A stretch of DNA of 64,000 nucleotides from Paraburkholderia panacisoli (GTDB lineage Bacteria > Pseudomonadota > Gammaproteobacteria > Burkholderiales > Burkholderiaceae): the NCBI RefSeq assembly GCF_008369935.1, contig NZ_VTUZ01000001.1, positions 486,925 through 550,924 on the forward strand, written 5' to 3'. Within the stretch, counting starts at the first letter, position 1, and the number at the start of each line of letters is the position of its first letter. Under the pieces are notes generated by a model. The model did not search any database, was not told the DNA's origin, and saw only the letters and a list, made by a program, of their open reading frames with translations. Made by a program: the position numbers and the translations under genes. This document shows positions 53,430-62,515 of this stretch, piece by piece.

Positions 53430-54156
53430 CTGGATCCGAGTGACAGGGGCTCTCGATTGCTGTGACGCCGATGTGTCAGTAGTTCGATTTCGCGGGTGTT
53501 TCGGCTCCTGATCAGGCTCCCGATTGACGTCGGATATTAAGTTAGGATGACATAGTTTATTGAGGGTTGGCTCGCTTCCCGAGCTTCGTAACCCGGACTC
53601 CATGTCAGATCGAGCCTATGTCAATAGACATCGGGAAGAGACCGGCCACGAGGCGTTATTCGCACATACCTTCGTTTTGACGTTCAGACGACGGGTCGCC
53701 ATCTGCAAACGGTCACTGGACTGCAAAAGACGAACGTTACTTGATCGGCCATTGCGGTCGTTGGGACGATCGCCGGCCATGGACCGCTATGGGTTGCACC
53801 GCAGTCTTTAGACCGCCCATCACTTCGAATGACGACTTTTCGCCTGCGCGAGGACAGCGCTCGCCCCCTTACCGTCACTCGGGCCGCCGCGATTGCAATG
53901 ACCGCCAAGCTGGCCGACTGGATGGCGGTAGAACCTTTGAGAGGACAGCATGCGGATCGTCCGTTGCAAAGGCTCCCGAAAATGCTCACCTTAAAGACGG
54001 TCGTGCTCCGACATGTAGCGATTGATTGTTGGTCCGCGTCCATCACTCTTGCGGGCATTCTCCCGTCCCGACGGCCTTCGCCTGAGTGGCATGCTCCGTG
54101 CTCTCTGACGACTAGGTCCGCAGACAAGCTGACCGCGCTGCCGAAGGAGCACGACG
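53430..54156. other. Gene-free stretch
   Basis: No supported gene. A sequence GAGTGACAGGGGCT near 53437 resembles the bases just around the guaA stop (GAGTGACGGGGACT) and is an alternative attachment candidate. Confidence 0.4.
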
Positions 54157-54345
54157 ATGACTACGCTGACCATCAAAGACCTGCCGATGAACAAAGACCT
54201 CGAGCATGCAGCGCTTGCGCGCGTGAGCGGCGGTATCGGCAGGACGCCGCCTCAGATTCAGGCATGGGAACTGTCGGGCAAGCCCGCGACCTGGCAGGGA
54301 CTCGTGCTCGGCGACGACGGCCAATTGCATCTGCCGACGCCATAA
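54157..54345 (+). CDS. Double-glycine leader peptide (putative bacteriocin/RiPP-like precursor)
   Basis: A 62-residue peptide with a good GGAG site. The first 26 residues, TTLTIKDLPMNKDLEHAALA then RVSGG, have the features of a double-glycine leader: a short hydrophobic start, an acidic helix with the E/D-x-x-A-L/M pattern, and GG. Cleavage after Gly26 would release a 36-residue, glycine/proline-rich core beginning IGRTPPQIQAWE. C39 peptidase-ABC exporters process such leaders; none is visible nearby. The next gene downstream is the start of an FAD-dependent oxidoreductase of halogenase type, now broken. Whether the core is secreted or modified is unknown. Confidence 0.6.
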   Translation: MTTLTIKDLPMNKDLEHAALARVSGGIGRTPPQIQAWELSGKPATWQGLVLGDDGQLHLPTP

Positions 54346-54434
54346 ACCGCGAGGCCTGCATGCTTGCGCCGTTGCAAACCGTGCGGACGCTGCCCGTTCA
54401 GCTGACGGCGGCTATCCGTCGAGGATCGCTGAAC

Positions 54435-54515
54435 ATGTCACAGCGCAATTGGGATGTCGTGATCGCAGGCGGCGGCCTTGGCGTGCCGATCGGACAACCG
54501 CGGGTTCCGGGTTGA
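54435..54515 (+). pseudogene. FAD-dependent oxidoreductase/halogenase-like gene, 5' fragment
   Basis: The frame SQRNWDVVIAGGGLG starts a Rossmann FAD-binding domain; the wording IAGGGLAGLTL is usual in tryptophan-halogenase-like flavoproteins. After IAGGGLG the sequence departs (VPIGQPRVPG, stop), so only 15 codons of the gene remain. GAGGA precedes the ATG. It lies 90 nt after the GG-leader peptide on the same strand, which suggests a former operon. Confidence 0.55.
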
Positions 54516-54929
54516 CGCCTGTGGCGAAATAATAGGAAGAGGCTGCCAAAGTCACCGCGATGAAAATTCGTGCGTCGGCAGTAGGATTTCAACGTCCAAT
54601 GACCGGTTGCGGACGCAGAGCCGAAGCCTGAAAGTCCGACTAACGGTACGAGCGAATGACCCATCATGGCCGATAGCATCAGTTCGAGCGGGTTTTACAG
54701 AGACGAAGTCGGAGTTTTCAACGGCCGCTTTCCGGCCAGGCGGGCGAACGCGTACTGCGGGCCAGTTTCGGTCGCCTATCGTCTGCGGCCGAGCGGCCGC
54801 TGTCGAACTGGTTTGAGCCGGTCGCCCAGTGGACGGATAACGCCACAACGGGCCGGTGTGCGCCCGGCCCGTTATGGCGTTAGATACGCACAGCATTGCT
54901 GAAAAACTGCTGAAGCGCTGTGCCTTCGA
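54516..54929. other. Gene-free stretch
   Basis: No supported gene. An inverted pair GGGCCGGTGTGCGCCCGGCCC near 54850 may terminate the minus-strand ester cyclase transcript's opposite neighbour. Confidence 0.35.
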
Positions 54930-55376
54930 TCACGCTGCCTTGAGGAGTCCAAGTTGTTGCAGCGCCGTCACGCCGTCGTCCAGCCCGATTTCTTCGACGA
55001 TCTTGCCCCCATTGAGCCGCAGCACGGTCGTGCCAGTGAAGCGCATTGTCCGTCCGGTCGCGGCCGGCAACGATCCAATGAGGAAATCGCTGAATGCCGG
55101 ACCGGTATGTGTGCCTCCACCCTCCCAACGGCCGACTACATAGTCCCCCTCGGCGATGAGATCAGCGGCGCCCCAGAAGTTGAGATCCGGAAACGCTCGG
55201 CGGAAATCGGTCATGAATGCCTTGTCCTCGCGGCCACGGCGCGCCTCGTGCAGCGAGTATTGAAGAAGCATGTCAGGAGCAGCAAGTTCGTCGACGATGT
55301 CGAGGTTGCATGTCTTGCCCCAGAAATCGGTGAACCAGCGGCCCACGACGGCCTTGTTGTCATCTTCCCTGGACAT
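54930..55376 (-). CDS. SnoaL-like ester cyclase family protein
   Basis: A 148-residue small alpha+beta barrel protein of the SnoaL/NTF2-like superfamily: NKAVVGRWFTDFWGKTCNLD, IVDELAAPDMLLQYSLHEAR, FMTDFRRAFPDLNFWGAADL, IAEGDYVVGRWEGGGTHTGP and MRFTGTTVLRLNGGKIVEEI. The pattern AFPDL and V.GRW.G.GTHTG is typical of the annotated ester cyclases. The start at 55376 has GAGGAA 7 nt upstream. The substrate is unknown; members range from polyketide cyclases to uncharacterised soluble proteins. It is a stand-alone gene. Confidence 0.85.
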   Translation of the reverse strand: MSREDDNKAVVGRWFTDFWGKTCNLDIVDELAAPDMLLQYSLHEARRGREDKAFMTDFRRAFPDLNFWGAADLIAEGDYVVGRWEGGGTHTGPAFSDFLIGSLPAATGRTMRFTGTTVLRLNGGKIVEEIGLDDGVTALQQLGLLKAA

Positions 55377-55760
55377 GGTGAATTCCTCATTGACTGTGGT
55401 TGAAAGAGGGAAACGCAATCGCCTCCCTCTGTCTGAACAGTATTGGCGCCAGCAGTCAGCCGCCCCCCGTTTCTTGCTGCAATACTCGATAAACCGACAC
55501 GCGTCTTGTGGTGGCGATGGTCACTACGCGCGTCGTTCGTAAGCGACGGCGCCAGGAGGCGTAGCGACGTGAAATAGACAGCAAGAATCGGGGTGCCTGT
55601 GCCGACCTGCTGCCATAACCTGTCCATGCGATCGCACAGTAACCGAGGCCGGCGGACGAAGGGCGGTGCGCTCGAACCGCATGCATCTTGCGGGCGCCCG
55701 GAGCGCCAATTCCGTCATCGGCGGATCGCTCGCCTGTCCCTCATTGAAAGGAGTTCAACC
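55377..55760. other. Intergenic stretch
   Basis: No gene or clear signal apart from the ribosome-binding site of the small gene at 55761. Confidence 0.4.
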
Positions 55761-55949
55761 ATGCTGCCATTTCTCTCGTTTCACGCGCTCGCAGCCCAAC
55801 GCGGCGATGGACTGCGCCCTGAACTTCTAGCCTTATTTGAACGCTATGCGCGATCAGAGACTGGTCTCGCTGCCATCATCGAACCTGTCGAAACAGAGTC
55901 TCTTTCCCACGTCGCAGGCGCCGTCTCCAATGGTCCTGTGAAGGAGTGA
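55761..55949 (+). CDS. Small hypothetical protein
   Basis: A 62-residue peptide with an AAAGGAG site 8 nt upstream: LPFLSFHALAAQRGDGLRPE, LLALFERYARSETGLAAIIE. Predicted helical with an acidic C-terminal half. No family is recognised. Support is the strong ribosome-binding site and compact coding frame. Confidence 0.45.
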   Translation: MLPFLSFHALAAQRGDGLRPELLALFERYARSETGLAAIIEPVETESLSHVAGAVSNGPVKE

Positions 55950-56174
55950 CGGGCCGATGAGGCGTCGGCGAACGTCTCATGCTCCCGCTGGAGCGGACAG
56001 TAGGTCGCGAGTTCTGAGCGACTCAAACGGGTCGACCTGAGCCGGCCGCCATCCGTCTCAGCGCAGCCAGTTGCAGACCTTCGACGTGCCGAGGAAAATT
56101 GACGACGATGTTCCCAAGAAACGATTGCAGGTCGAGCTCCGTCGTCGGAGACGCCATTGAATCTAAAAGGCAAC

Positions 56175-56606
56175 ATGAGACGACTGTTCCTCGCTGCACT
56201 TGCAGCCACCTCTTTCGCGGCTTGCGTTCATGCACACGGCAATGCTTCCGGCCCGCTCGTCACGCCCTCGGGCAAACTGCAATTCATGCGCGTTGGCCGC
56301 GATTTCGTGGGAATGCTCGACAAGGAAATTTTCGATCGCATCGGCGCGAACACGCTGACGCATTTCGATGAAGTTGGCAACGCAAATAACACCGTCACAC
56401 GCATGCTCGTGCAGACCGATTCCGGCCCGGTGCTGTACGACTTTCGTGACCATCCGCCACTTGTGCAGCGCTCGGATAAGCGCATGACCCTCAGGCGCGT
56501 GTTCTGGCAACGCGACGAAGTCGTGATGCAAAGCTCGCAAGGCTGGTTCCGCTTCCAACGCGGCGTGCTAACGAAGCTGCAGTCGTCTTCGACGACGTAC
56601 CATTGA
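56175..56606 (+). CDS. Secreted hypothetical protein
   Basis: A 143-residue protein with a signal peptide (RRLFLAALAATSFAACVHAH; cleavage likely after VHA). The mature part is beta-rich: GPLVTPSGKLQFMRVGRDFV, ITLT-like spacing, RMLVQTDSGPVLYDFRDHPP and VVMQSSQGWFRFQRGVLTKL. A Cys within the signal could be read as a lipobox but lacks the G/A-C context. No family recognised. Periplasmic location is likely. The start was chosen at the ATG before RRLF because the six preceding codons would spoil the signal peptide. Confidence 0.55.
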   Translation: MRRLFLAALAATSFAACVHAHGNASGPLVTPSGKLQFMRVGRDFVGMLDKEIFDRIGANTLTHFDEVGNANNTVTRMLVQTDSGPVLYDFRDHPPLVQRSDKRMTLRRVFWQRDEVVMQSSQGWFRFQRGVLTKLQSSSTTYH

Positions 56607-57001
56607 TCGCGCGACAGGCGAACACACGCTCGCCAGCGATGACATACGCCGCCTCGCCGCGCACCCCGCTGCCTTTCTCCAAGTTGCCTTAGCTTCTCGT
56701 GGGTCGCGCTGAGCCCGTCGTCGCGCGACAGGGTCCGGCCACAAGGGGCCAATCGCCGCCCCGAACTGAACGGCAGCCGCCAGACGTTACTGGTCTTGCC
56801 GCATTGCTGAGAACACATCCTCTACCCAGTCATGGTAATTCATGGCGCGCTCACGGCGAACGCCAACTATCACAGCCAGGCGAACACGCAAACGCCATTG
56901 GCAAACTAATCAAATGTCTGTGCACGACAGGTTACGTTCGGACACACTTCGTTGCGAATCAGAATTCGGCCACCATCTACAATCGGCGCACGGAGAAAAA
57001 C
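56607..57001. other. Intergenic stretch
   Basis: No supported gene. It precedes a small lipoprotein gene. Confidence 0.4.
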
Positions 57002-57178
57002 ATGATCAGACTTTTGTGTGTTGTTGCGCTTGCGGTTAGCCTGTCAGGATGCATTGTCGCTCCGCCATACGGCTATGCGCCTGTGCCAGCCTATGGAAAT
57101 GCGCCAGCGTATTACGCAGCGCCTTCCGTCGATGTCGGCATCGGTTTCGGCGGTTACGGGCACGGCTGGCGAAGGTAG
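57002..57178 (+). CDS. Small lipoprotein
   Basis: A 58-residue protein with a lipoprotein signal: IRLLCVVALAVSLSGC, the lipobox being LSGC. The mature part is rich in Pro, Tyr, Ala and Gly (APPYGYAPVPAYGNAPAYYA) and ends with GHGWRR. Tyr/Pro-rich small lipoproteins of this kind are common in Burkholderia envelopes and have no known function. GGAG lies 9 nt upstream. Confidence 0.65.
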   Translation: MIRLLCVVALAVSLSGCIVAPPYGYAPVPAYGNAPAYYAAPSVDVGIGFGGYGHGWRR

Positions 57179-57312
57179 CTTCGTTGCGGCACCGGCTCCA
57201 TTGACGAACGTGTCGCTCGAGCCGAATACAGGCACGGCAGTCTCTAAGACGGTTCCAGTTCATTGCCCTGACCGGGGCACCTACTGTTGAGAACCGAAAG
57301 ATCGGCGCTGAA

Positions 57313-57540
57313 ATGAACAGTTTCAATTCGGCAGCCCAGATCTGCCTGACGCACGGCGTTTCCCGCCCGGCGGCAATGATTTCCGCGACAAGGGTGATGG
57401 CGGGACTCGACGCCGCGGAGGCACTTGACGTACTGCAAAGCGGAGACTACTCCGATGAGTTTCGTGCGGAAGAGCGGCGATACCAGGCGATGGGCATCCA
57501 GCCGGAGCCGGAGATCGTTTTCAACCATCGTATCTTATGA
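57313..57540 (+). CDS. Small hypothetical protein
   Basis: A 75-residue soluble peptide: NSFNSAAQICLTHGVSRPAA, MISATRVMAGLDAAEALDVL, QSGDYSDEFRAEERRYQAMG. Helical, without signal or membrane segment. The start has only a weak upstream site (GAAAGATCGG). No family is recognised. Confidence 0.45.
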   Translation: MNSFNSAAQICLTHGVSRPAAMISATRVMAGLDAAEALDVLQSGDYSDEFRAEERRYQAMGIQPEPEIVFNHRIL

Positions 57541-57633
57541 GCGGCGGACAACCCGTCGGAGCCTTCGAGCAAGTTATCCAACAGGTTCGGCCGAAGCGTG
57601 GAGTGGCATTTCTTGTATGGGAGAATCAGAGCG

Positions 57634-57885
57634 ATGAAGAAGACGAGAATTTCGATCATCCTGTTCGTACTGGCCGTCCTCAGCCCGCTGGCTCATGCAA
57701 GCCTGGCTACAGGCGCCCACGAGTTCAAGAACGATGTCAAGACGGCCGGAAAGAAAAGCGGGCATGCTGTGCGCGAGGCCGCGCACGCGGTCGGCCGCGG
57801 TGCGAAGACGGCCGGCCATGCCGTTGCCGATACAACAAGGCACGGCTATCACGCGACGAAAAAGTTCGTGACGGGGCACGCATAA
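57634..57885 (+). CDS. Small secreted basic protein
   Basis: An 83-residue protein with a signal peptide (RISIILFVLAVLSPLAHAS). The mature helical part is Lys/His/Ala-rich, with repeated AHAVGRGAKTAGHAVAD-like heptads that resemble amphipathic repeats of stress or nucleoid-like proteins. GAGAATCAGAGCG precedes the ATG. Function is unknown; location outside the inner membrane is predicted. Confidence 0.6.
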   Translation: MKKTRISIILFVLAVLSPLAHASLATGAHEFKNDVKTAGKKSGHAVREAAHAVGRGAKTAGHAVADTTRHGYHATKKFVTGHA

Positions 57886-58049
57886 AGGTCGCTTCCCGAC
57901 CAAGATCGCCCGACCGTATGCAACTGCCGTGGAACCAGGTGGCTGCTGCTACATCATGTGAGGTAAGACGCCCGGCAGTTTACGTGTGGCGTCATCGGGC
58001 ACAGGCCGGCCAAGTGCCGACATTCGCTGATCGCTTAAATCACCAAGAT

Positions 58050-59314
58050 GAACGGCAGCAGCAAGGCGGCGGATTCAACCGGTGGATGCAACACACTTAA
58101 GACTGCGCAAGCAGTGGGAGTGTTGCAGATGAAACAGCGACGCCGGATTTTTTACAGCGAGAAGCAGAAAGCGCTGATGTGGGAACGTTGGCGGAAGGGA
58201 GAATCTCTCCAGAGGATCGCCCAGCTTTTTGACCGGAACCACTCGTCAGTACAAGGGATTCTGGCTGAGACAGGCGGGATTCAACCACCACAGAGACATC
58301 GATCGAGATTGGCGTTGACGCTGGCTGAGCGCGAAGAGATATCGCGGGCGCTTGTGGCTGACGACTCGATCCAGTCGATCGCCATGCGACTGGATCGAGC
58401 TCCCTCCACGATATGCCGGGAGATCAAGCGTAACAGCGGACCAGATGGCTACCGGGCGAGCCACGCCGACCAGCTTGCCTGGGATCGGGCACAGCGTCCC
58501 AAAGCCTGTAAACTGGTTGAGCACCGAACGCTGGCGCACATCGTGGCAGGCAAGCTCCAGTTGCAGTGGTCACCGCAGCAGATTGCCGGATGGCTCAAGC
58601 GTGCGTACCCAGACAACGAGGACTACCACGTGTCCCACGAGACCATCTATCGCAGTCTCTTCATCCAGGCCCGTGGCGCCTTGAAGAAGGAACTGCTGGA
58701 ACATTTGCGGCGCACCCGCGCCATGCGTCGTTCGCGCCACCACACTCAGAAGACTGACGATCACGGCAGGATTCGAGACACGGTATCGATCAGCGAACGC
58801 CCTGCGACCGTTGAAGACCGGGCCGTACCGGGCCACTGGGAAGGTGATCTGCTGTGCGGTAGTGGCAGCAGCCAGATTGCAACCCTCGTCGAGCGTCAGA
58901 CGCGTTACGTCATGCTGGTTAAGATAGCCAGCAAGGATAGCGAGACCGTCATCAACGCGCTCATCAAACATGCCGGCAAATTGCCGCAGGAACTCTACAA
59001 ATCGCTGACATGGGATCGGGGAACGGAGATGGCCGGACACAAGCGTTTCACTGTGGCCACTGATATCCAGGTCTACTTCTGCGACCCCCAGCATCCATGG
59101 CAGCGCGGCTCGAACGAAAATACGAATGGACTGTTAAGACAGTATTTCCCGAAGGGCACCGACCTGTCAGTGTATTCACAGGCTAAACTTAACGCTGTGG
59201 CAAGACGATTGAATGAGCGTCCGCGAAAGACACTGGACTACGAAACGCCCGCCGAACGATTCCAGCAAACTATTGCATCCACCGGTTGAATCCGCCGCCT
59301 TACAGCCGCCGTTC
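58050..59314 (+). mobile_element. IS30-family insertion sequence
   Basis: A 1265-bp element with 42-bp terminal inverted repeats (39 matches) at 58050-58091 and 59273-59314, containing the shared core GGATTCAACCGGTGGATGCA. It carries one intact transposase. The same terminal sequence occurs alone at 50916 and weakly at 10371, so related copies have been active in this region. Confidence 0.85.
58129..59289 (+). CDS. IS30-family transposase
   Basis: A 386-residue DDE transposase. The N-terminal helix-turn-helix parts are KALMWERWRKGESLQRIAQL and LAEREEISRALVADDSIQSI with APSTICREIKRN. The catalytic core has the first Asp in GHWEGDLLCGSGSSQIATLV, the second in SLTWDRGTEMAGHK and the Glu in PWQRGSNENTNGLLRQYFPK. 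VARRLNERPRKTLDYETPAE is the family's C-terminal mark. The stop codon lies within the right inverted repeat. All catalytic residues are present, so it may be active. Confidence 0.95.
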   Translation: MKQRRRIFYSEKQKALMWERWRKGESLQRIAQLFDRNHSSVQGILAETGGIQPPQRHRSRLALTLAEREEISRALVADDSIQSIAMRLDRAPSTICREIKRNSGPDGYRASHADQLAWDRAQRPKACKLVEHRTLAHIVAGKLQLQWSPQQIAGWLKRAYPDNEDYHVSHETIYRSLFIQARGALKKELLEHLRRTRAMRRSRHHTQKTDDHGRIRDTVSISERPATVEDRAVPGHWEGDLLCGSGSSQIATLVERQTRYVMLVKIASKDSETVINALIKHAGKLPQELYKSLTWDRGTEMAGHKRFTVATDIQVYFCDPQHPWQRGSNENTNGLLRQYFPKGTDLSVYSQAKLNAVARRLNERPRKTLDYETPAERFQQTIASTG

Positions 59315-59427
59315 GCGGAACTCGCTAGCATTGGGTCATCAGTCAAAGCCGTCTCCAAGCCTTTTCATTAACGACGACTCGGCGCTGTCTACTAGCAACT
59401 GAGTGAAAATTTCAGGGACTACGGGCA

Positions 59428-60714
59428 CTAGAGTCCGATCGCTCCTTTAATCGCTTCTTTCGCCAAATCGACCCCAATCTTCTCCGCAATACCTAACGTC
59501 CATTTGCCTGCTGTCTTAAGGTATTCGATCGTCTTCGGGCCATTCTTTTCACGAGCACTCTGCTCAGCAGCGGCCACTGCGCCCAAGGCAAGCTTTTGGT
59601 CGGCTTCGACCGCCTCGTGGCTCATCGCCTGCTGAAGCCGGGTTAATTCGTCTGCGAGCCTAACGAGGTCGATCTTGCCTTCTAGTTGATTCCATACCTG
59701 GGTGAACGAGATGTCGTGCGCGTGCGCTTGCGGACCGACCGCACCAGTCTGGCCAGAAACGTTGTATTGATCGCCCATGATTGCTCCTACAAAGAGTTGC
59801 CGCGTGCCTGCCTCATAGTTGCCCGCAAGATCCCCAGCCTGCAATTGCATCCTCACATATCGCTCGATGGTTTCAGGCTGTTGCGCGCTCAAAAAATTCT
59901 GCTCAAACAGATCAAACTCGTCTTTAAGTACCTCCTCTAATGAGAGGCCACCATGGAGGTCGACAATGCGCGGTTGGAACTCCCGTGGAAATTGACCATT
60001 GAACGGGTAGGCTCTGTTAGTAGTGAGCGTTATTGAAGGCAACGCGGCGGCGCTGACCGCGCCGGCCCAGTAGCGCGAGTGCGATGTTCGGGAGTCAACG
60101 CAGCGAAGTGTGATATGGAGGATGGCGAGATGTTCGAGCGGATCGAATAGCAATGGGTTATCCGTATGCACCTTCTCGAGATTCACGACACGGTAGCCAC
60201 GCTTCTCGACGAATTGCGTGACCACATTGCGATCTTGTGTGGTCATAGCTGTCATCCCGATCACACCGCAACCGCGCTGACCCGAGTTGGGCTGGTACCT
60301 AGTAGGAGGTGGCTCACCCATATACGCCTTCAAGGCTCGCAAGGCATAGCTGTGCTCTCGTACTTGTCTAAAATAAGTGCGATGTGAGAAGCGCTGCTGC
60401 AGAACGCGCGGCGGCAGGATATTGTCGACGAGTCGGTCGTCAACAAAAGCGACTACCGGCATACGTGCTCGCAATGCGAGCCCAACTTCGAACAAAATGT
60501 ATGGGGAAGGACCGGTCTCGCGCCAAGTCAAAACTGCAACCATTCCATCGCAGCTTCGACGGTTCTGCTGAAGCTTTGATTCGCTGACACTTTGTGACGG
60601 AGGATCGAAGTTGACAATCATAGACCCAGCTTGTTCGATAAGCATACCGAAGTATTGATTTACCGCGGCATCTTCTTCGCGATAGCTGTGAGCCCAGTAG
60701 ACGATCGTAGACAT
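59428..60714 (-). CDS. TIR-like domain protein, putative anti-phage effector
   Basis: A 428-residue soluble protein. Residues 1-135 have a TIR or nucleoside-deoxyribosyltransferase-like pattern: STIVYWAHSYREEDAAVNQY, a middle strand CDGMVAVLTWRETGPSPYIL, then FEVGLALRARMPVVAFVDD with Glu76 in the place of the catalytic Glu of TIR NADases. A second alpha/beta domain follows (~150-310; HITLRCVDSRTSHSRYWAGA). The C-terminal part (~315-428) has GQTGAVGPQAHAHDISF, then helices ending AGKWTLGIAEKIGVDLAKEA, a module I recall from other conflict proteins but cannot name. Base composition is clearly less GC-rich than its neighbours. It lies next to an IS30 element. An abortive-infection role is inference. 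Confidence 0.6.
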   Translation of the reverse strand: MSTIVYWAHSYREEDAAVNQYFGMLIEQAGSMIVNFDPPSQSVSESKLQQNRRSCDGMVAVLTWRETGPSPYILFEVGLALRARMPVVAFVDDRLVDNILPPRVLQQRFSHRTYFRQVREHSYALRALKAYMGEPPPTRYQPNSGQRGCGVIGMTAMTTQDRNVVTQFVEKRGYRVVNLEKVHTDNPLLFDPLEHLAILHITLRCVDSRTSHSRYWAGAVSAAALPSITLTTNRAYPFNGQFPREFQPRIVDLHGGLSLEEVLKDEFDLFEQNFLSAQQPETIERYVRMQLQAGDLAGNYEAGTRQLFVGAIMGDQYNVSGQTGAVGPQAHAHDISFTQVWNQLEGKIDLVRLADELTRLQQAMSHEAVEADQKLALGAVAAAEQSAREKNGPKTIEYLKTAGKWTLGIAEKIGVDLAKEAIKGAIGL

Positions 60715-61360
60715 GACTAGCGACCTACCTCGGGTTTTTATCAGAAGCCCCGCCTGGTGCTTTGGTCCAGACGTCGGCACCCACTGCGCGGCCGTACATA
60801 ATCTGATTCGGCAACAGCTTTCTTGTAGGGTCTACCGCCCATATGCGGCAGGGGTGTTCCATGTCGAACGAACTTGAAACGTGGCGATCGGCCGTCGAAC
60901 GATGCGAGCTGTCCCGACGTGTTCAGGCTCGCTGCGCGATCGCGTCCGTAAACTTCAACAAAGCACACGAACCACAAACGCATATATCGATCGAGTATAT
61001 GCGTTTGTCAGATACCACGCCACCAAACCACGGGCCGGATCGTTCAGTCTTATGAGATTTTGGTTGGCCTGCGTCAGCGGCATGAATGATCATCAGGAGC
61101 AGGATTCAACCGTCTCCTGTTGGCCGATCGGATTAGCACGCGCGCGGGCTTCGCAAGGTGGACATTCACTTGCGATAAGAAGGCCATGAGATGGTCCGCA
61201 AAGGCAGGAAGCCGACAGTGACAACCTCCGCTCAATGGCAGTTCAACACTTCGGAAGCCGTCATTCGAATGACGCGTAGGCGTAGGTCCGCAGTGGGTCG
61301 GACAGCGCCCACCGGCAGCCGGCGCAGACTAACGTTCCCTTCATTTGAAAGGAGAACGTC
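60715..61360. other. Gene-free stretch upstream of the recombinase
   Basis: No supported gene; the promoter of the TIR-like gene should lie near 60720-60850. A direct repeat of AACGCATATATCGATCGAGT-like, AT-rich sequence at 60970-61010 is the only notable feature. Confidence 0.35.
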
Positions 61361-61987
61361 ATGGAAACGCCCGCGATCGACACACCGGTGCGCGTCCCGT
61401 GGAACAAGGGGAAGTTCACAGGACAGAAGCCGCCATTGAAACTGAAGGAGATCTGGGCCATCCGGATTCGCCTGCAACTTTCGGCGCGGACACGTGATTT
61501 CCCGATTTTCAACCTGGCCATCGACAGCAAGTTGAGAGCGTGCGATCTGACCAAGCTGCGAGTGCGTGACATTTGCCACGGCCAACACGTTATATCCCGG
61601 GCAACGGTCATGCAGCAGAAAACGCAGCGTCCGGTCCAGTTCGAGCTCACCGAGCAGACCCGGGATAGCGCGGAAGCGTGGATAAGGACCGCCGAACTGT
61701 GGCAGTCGGACTTTCTGTTCCCGAGCCGGATTCACGGGTCGCCGCACCGTTCAACGCGTCAATACGCTCGCCTCGTGCATCGCTGGATCGCATCGATTGG
61801 TCTCGATGACACGGCATATGGAACCCATACCATGCGCCGGACAAAGGCATCATTGATCTACCGGCGCACAAAGAACCTGAGGACGGTCCAACTGTTACTT
61901 GGTCATTCCAAACTTGAAAGCACAGTTCGATATCTCGGCATTGAGGTTGACGATGCGCTTGAGATGGCCGAACAGACTGAGGTCTGA
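61361..61987 (+). CDS. Tyrosine recombinase, catalytic domain only
   Basis: A 208-residue site-specific recombinase lacking the usual N-terminal core-binding domain. The catalytic residues can be followed: Arg in SKLRACDLTKLRVRDI, Lys in TVMQQKTQRP, His-x-x-Arg in GTHTMRRTKASLIYRR, His in LLLGHSKLESTVRYLGI with the nucleophile Tyr just after. An AAGGAG site precedes the ATG. Such short recombinases are widespread in proteobacterial accessory DNA, with unknown targets; they may act on gene cassettes or plasmid dimers. It is not related to the decayed island integrase at 8.8 kb. Confidence 0.88.
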   Translation: METPAIDTPVRVPWNKGKFTGQKPPLKLKEIWAIRIRLQLSARTRDFPIFNLAIDSKLRACDLTKLRVRDICHGQHVISRATVMQQKTQRPVQFELTEQTRDSAEAWIRTAELWQSDFLFPSRIHGSPHRSTRQYARLVHRWIASIGLDDTAYGTHTMRRTKASLIYRRTKNLRTVQLLLGHSKLESTVRYLGIEVDDALEMAEQTEV

Positions 61988-62290
61988 ACTACAGACATGC
62001 CGGACGGCGGTCGGTCGCTGCCCGGCCCATGAAGAGTCGTTCGCCCCCGCCGTCGCCCGGACGTCTGAACGGCGCCGGGGCTGAAGCTGGTCGTCGACAC
62101 CTGCGCCGGCAAGCGGCGGCCTTCGGGTCGTTGTCGCCGAGCGACCTTTGAAGCACCAAGGGTTTGTACCTATTCCGACAACTGTCAATTGTTCTGCAAG
62201 AGCTTAATCACAAGCCGCCTCCGGCCTAGACTGAAAGCACTGAAACGCAAACGGGTGTTTGCGGAAAATCAAGCCCTGGAGGTAAGGATC
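61988..62290. other. Intergenic stretch
   Basis: No supported gene. The recombinase target site could lie here but no repeat was identified. Confidence 0.35.
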
Positions 62291-62515
62291 ATGAAACTTG
62301 TTCAATCGCTCGTCGTGGCCGCTGCTCTCGCTATTCCGGCTGTATCGTCTTTCGCTCAATCGAATGAGGCGGCCGCACCGGTCAATTCTCTATCGGGAAC
62401 CCCTCAGCATCTGCGTTCGTTCCGTAACGATGTTTCTCGCTTGGGCCACAAAATCCAGGGTTCAATTCGTCCGGATGCAAACGATGGGATGAAGCCGATT
62501 TACTTCGGTTCGTAA
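62291..62515 (+). CDS. Small secreted protein
   Basis: A 74-residue protein with a signal peptide (KLVQSLVVAAALAIPAVSSF, cleavage after SFA). The mature part is short and charged: VNSLSGTPQHLRSFRNDVSR, LGHKIQGSIRPDANDGMKPI. GGAGG lies 9 nt upstream. The signal resembles that of the many small DUF4148-type proteins of Paraburkholderia, but the mature part does not match that family clearly. Confidence 0.65.
   Translation: MKLVQSLVVAAALAIPAVSSFAQSNEAAAPVNSLSGTPQHLRSFRNDVSRLGHKIQGSIRPDANDGMKPIYFGS

Noticed and set aside
53437..53452. GAGTGACAGGGGCT as the right attachment site
   Set aside because: It resembles the bases around the guaA stop, but matches less well than the 12-bp copy at 53173; kept only as an alternative.
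58050..60714. TIR-like gene as passenger of an IS30 composite transposon
   Set aside because: Only one IS30 copy flanks it; no second end was seen to the right.
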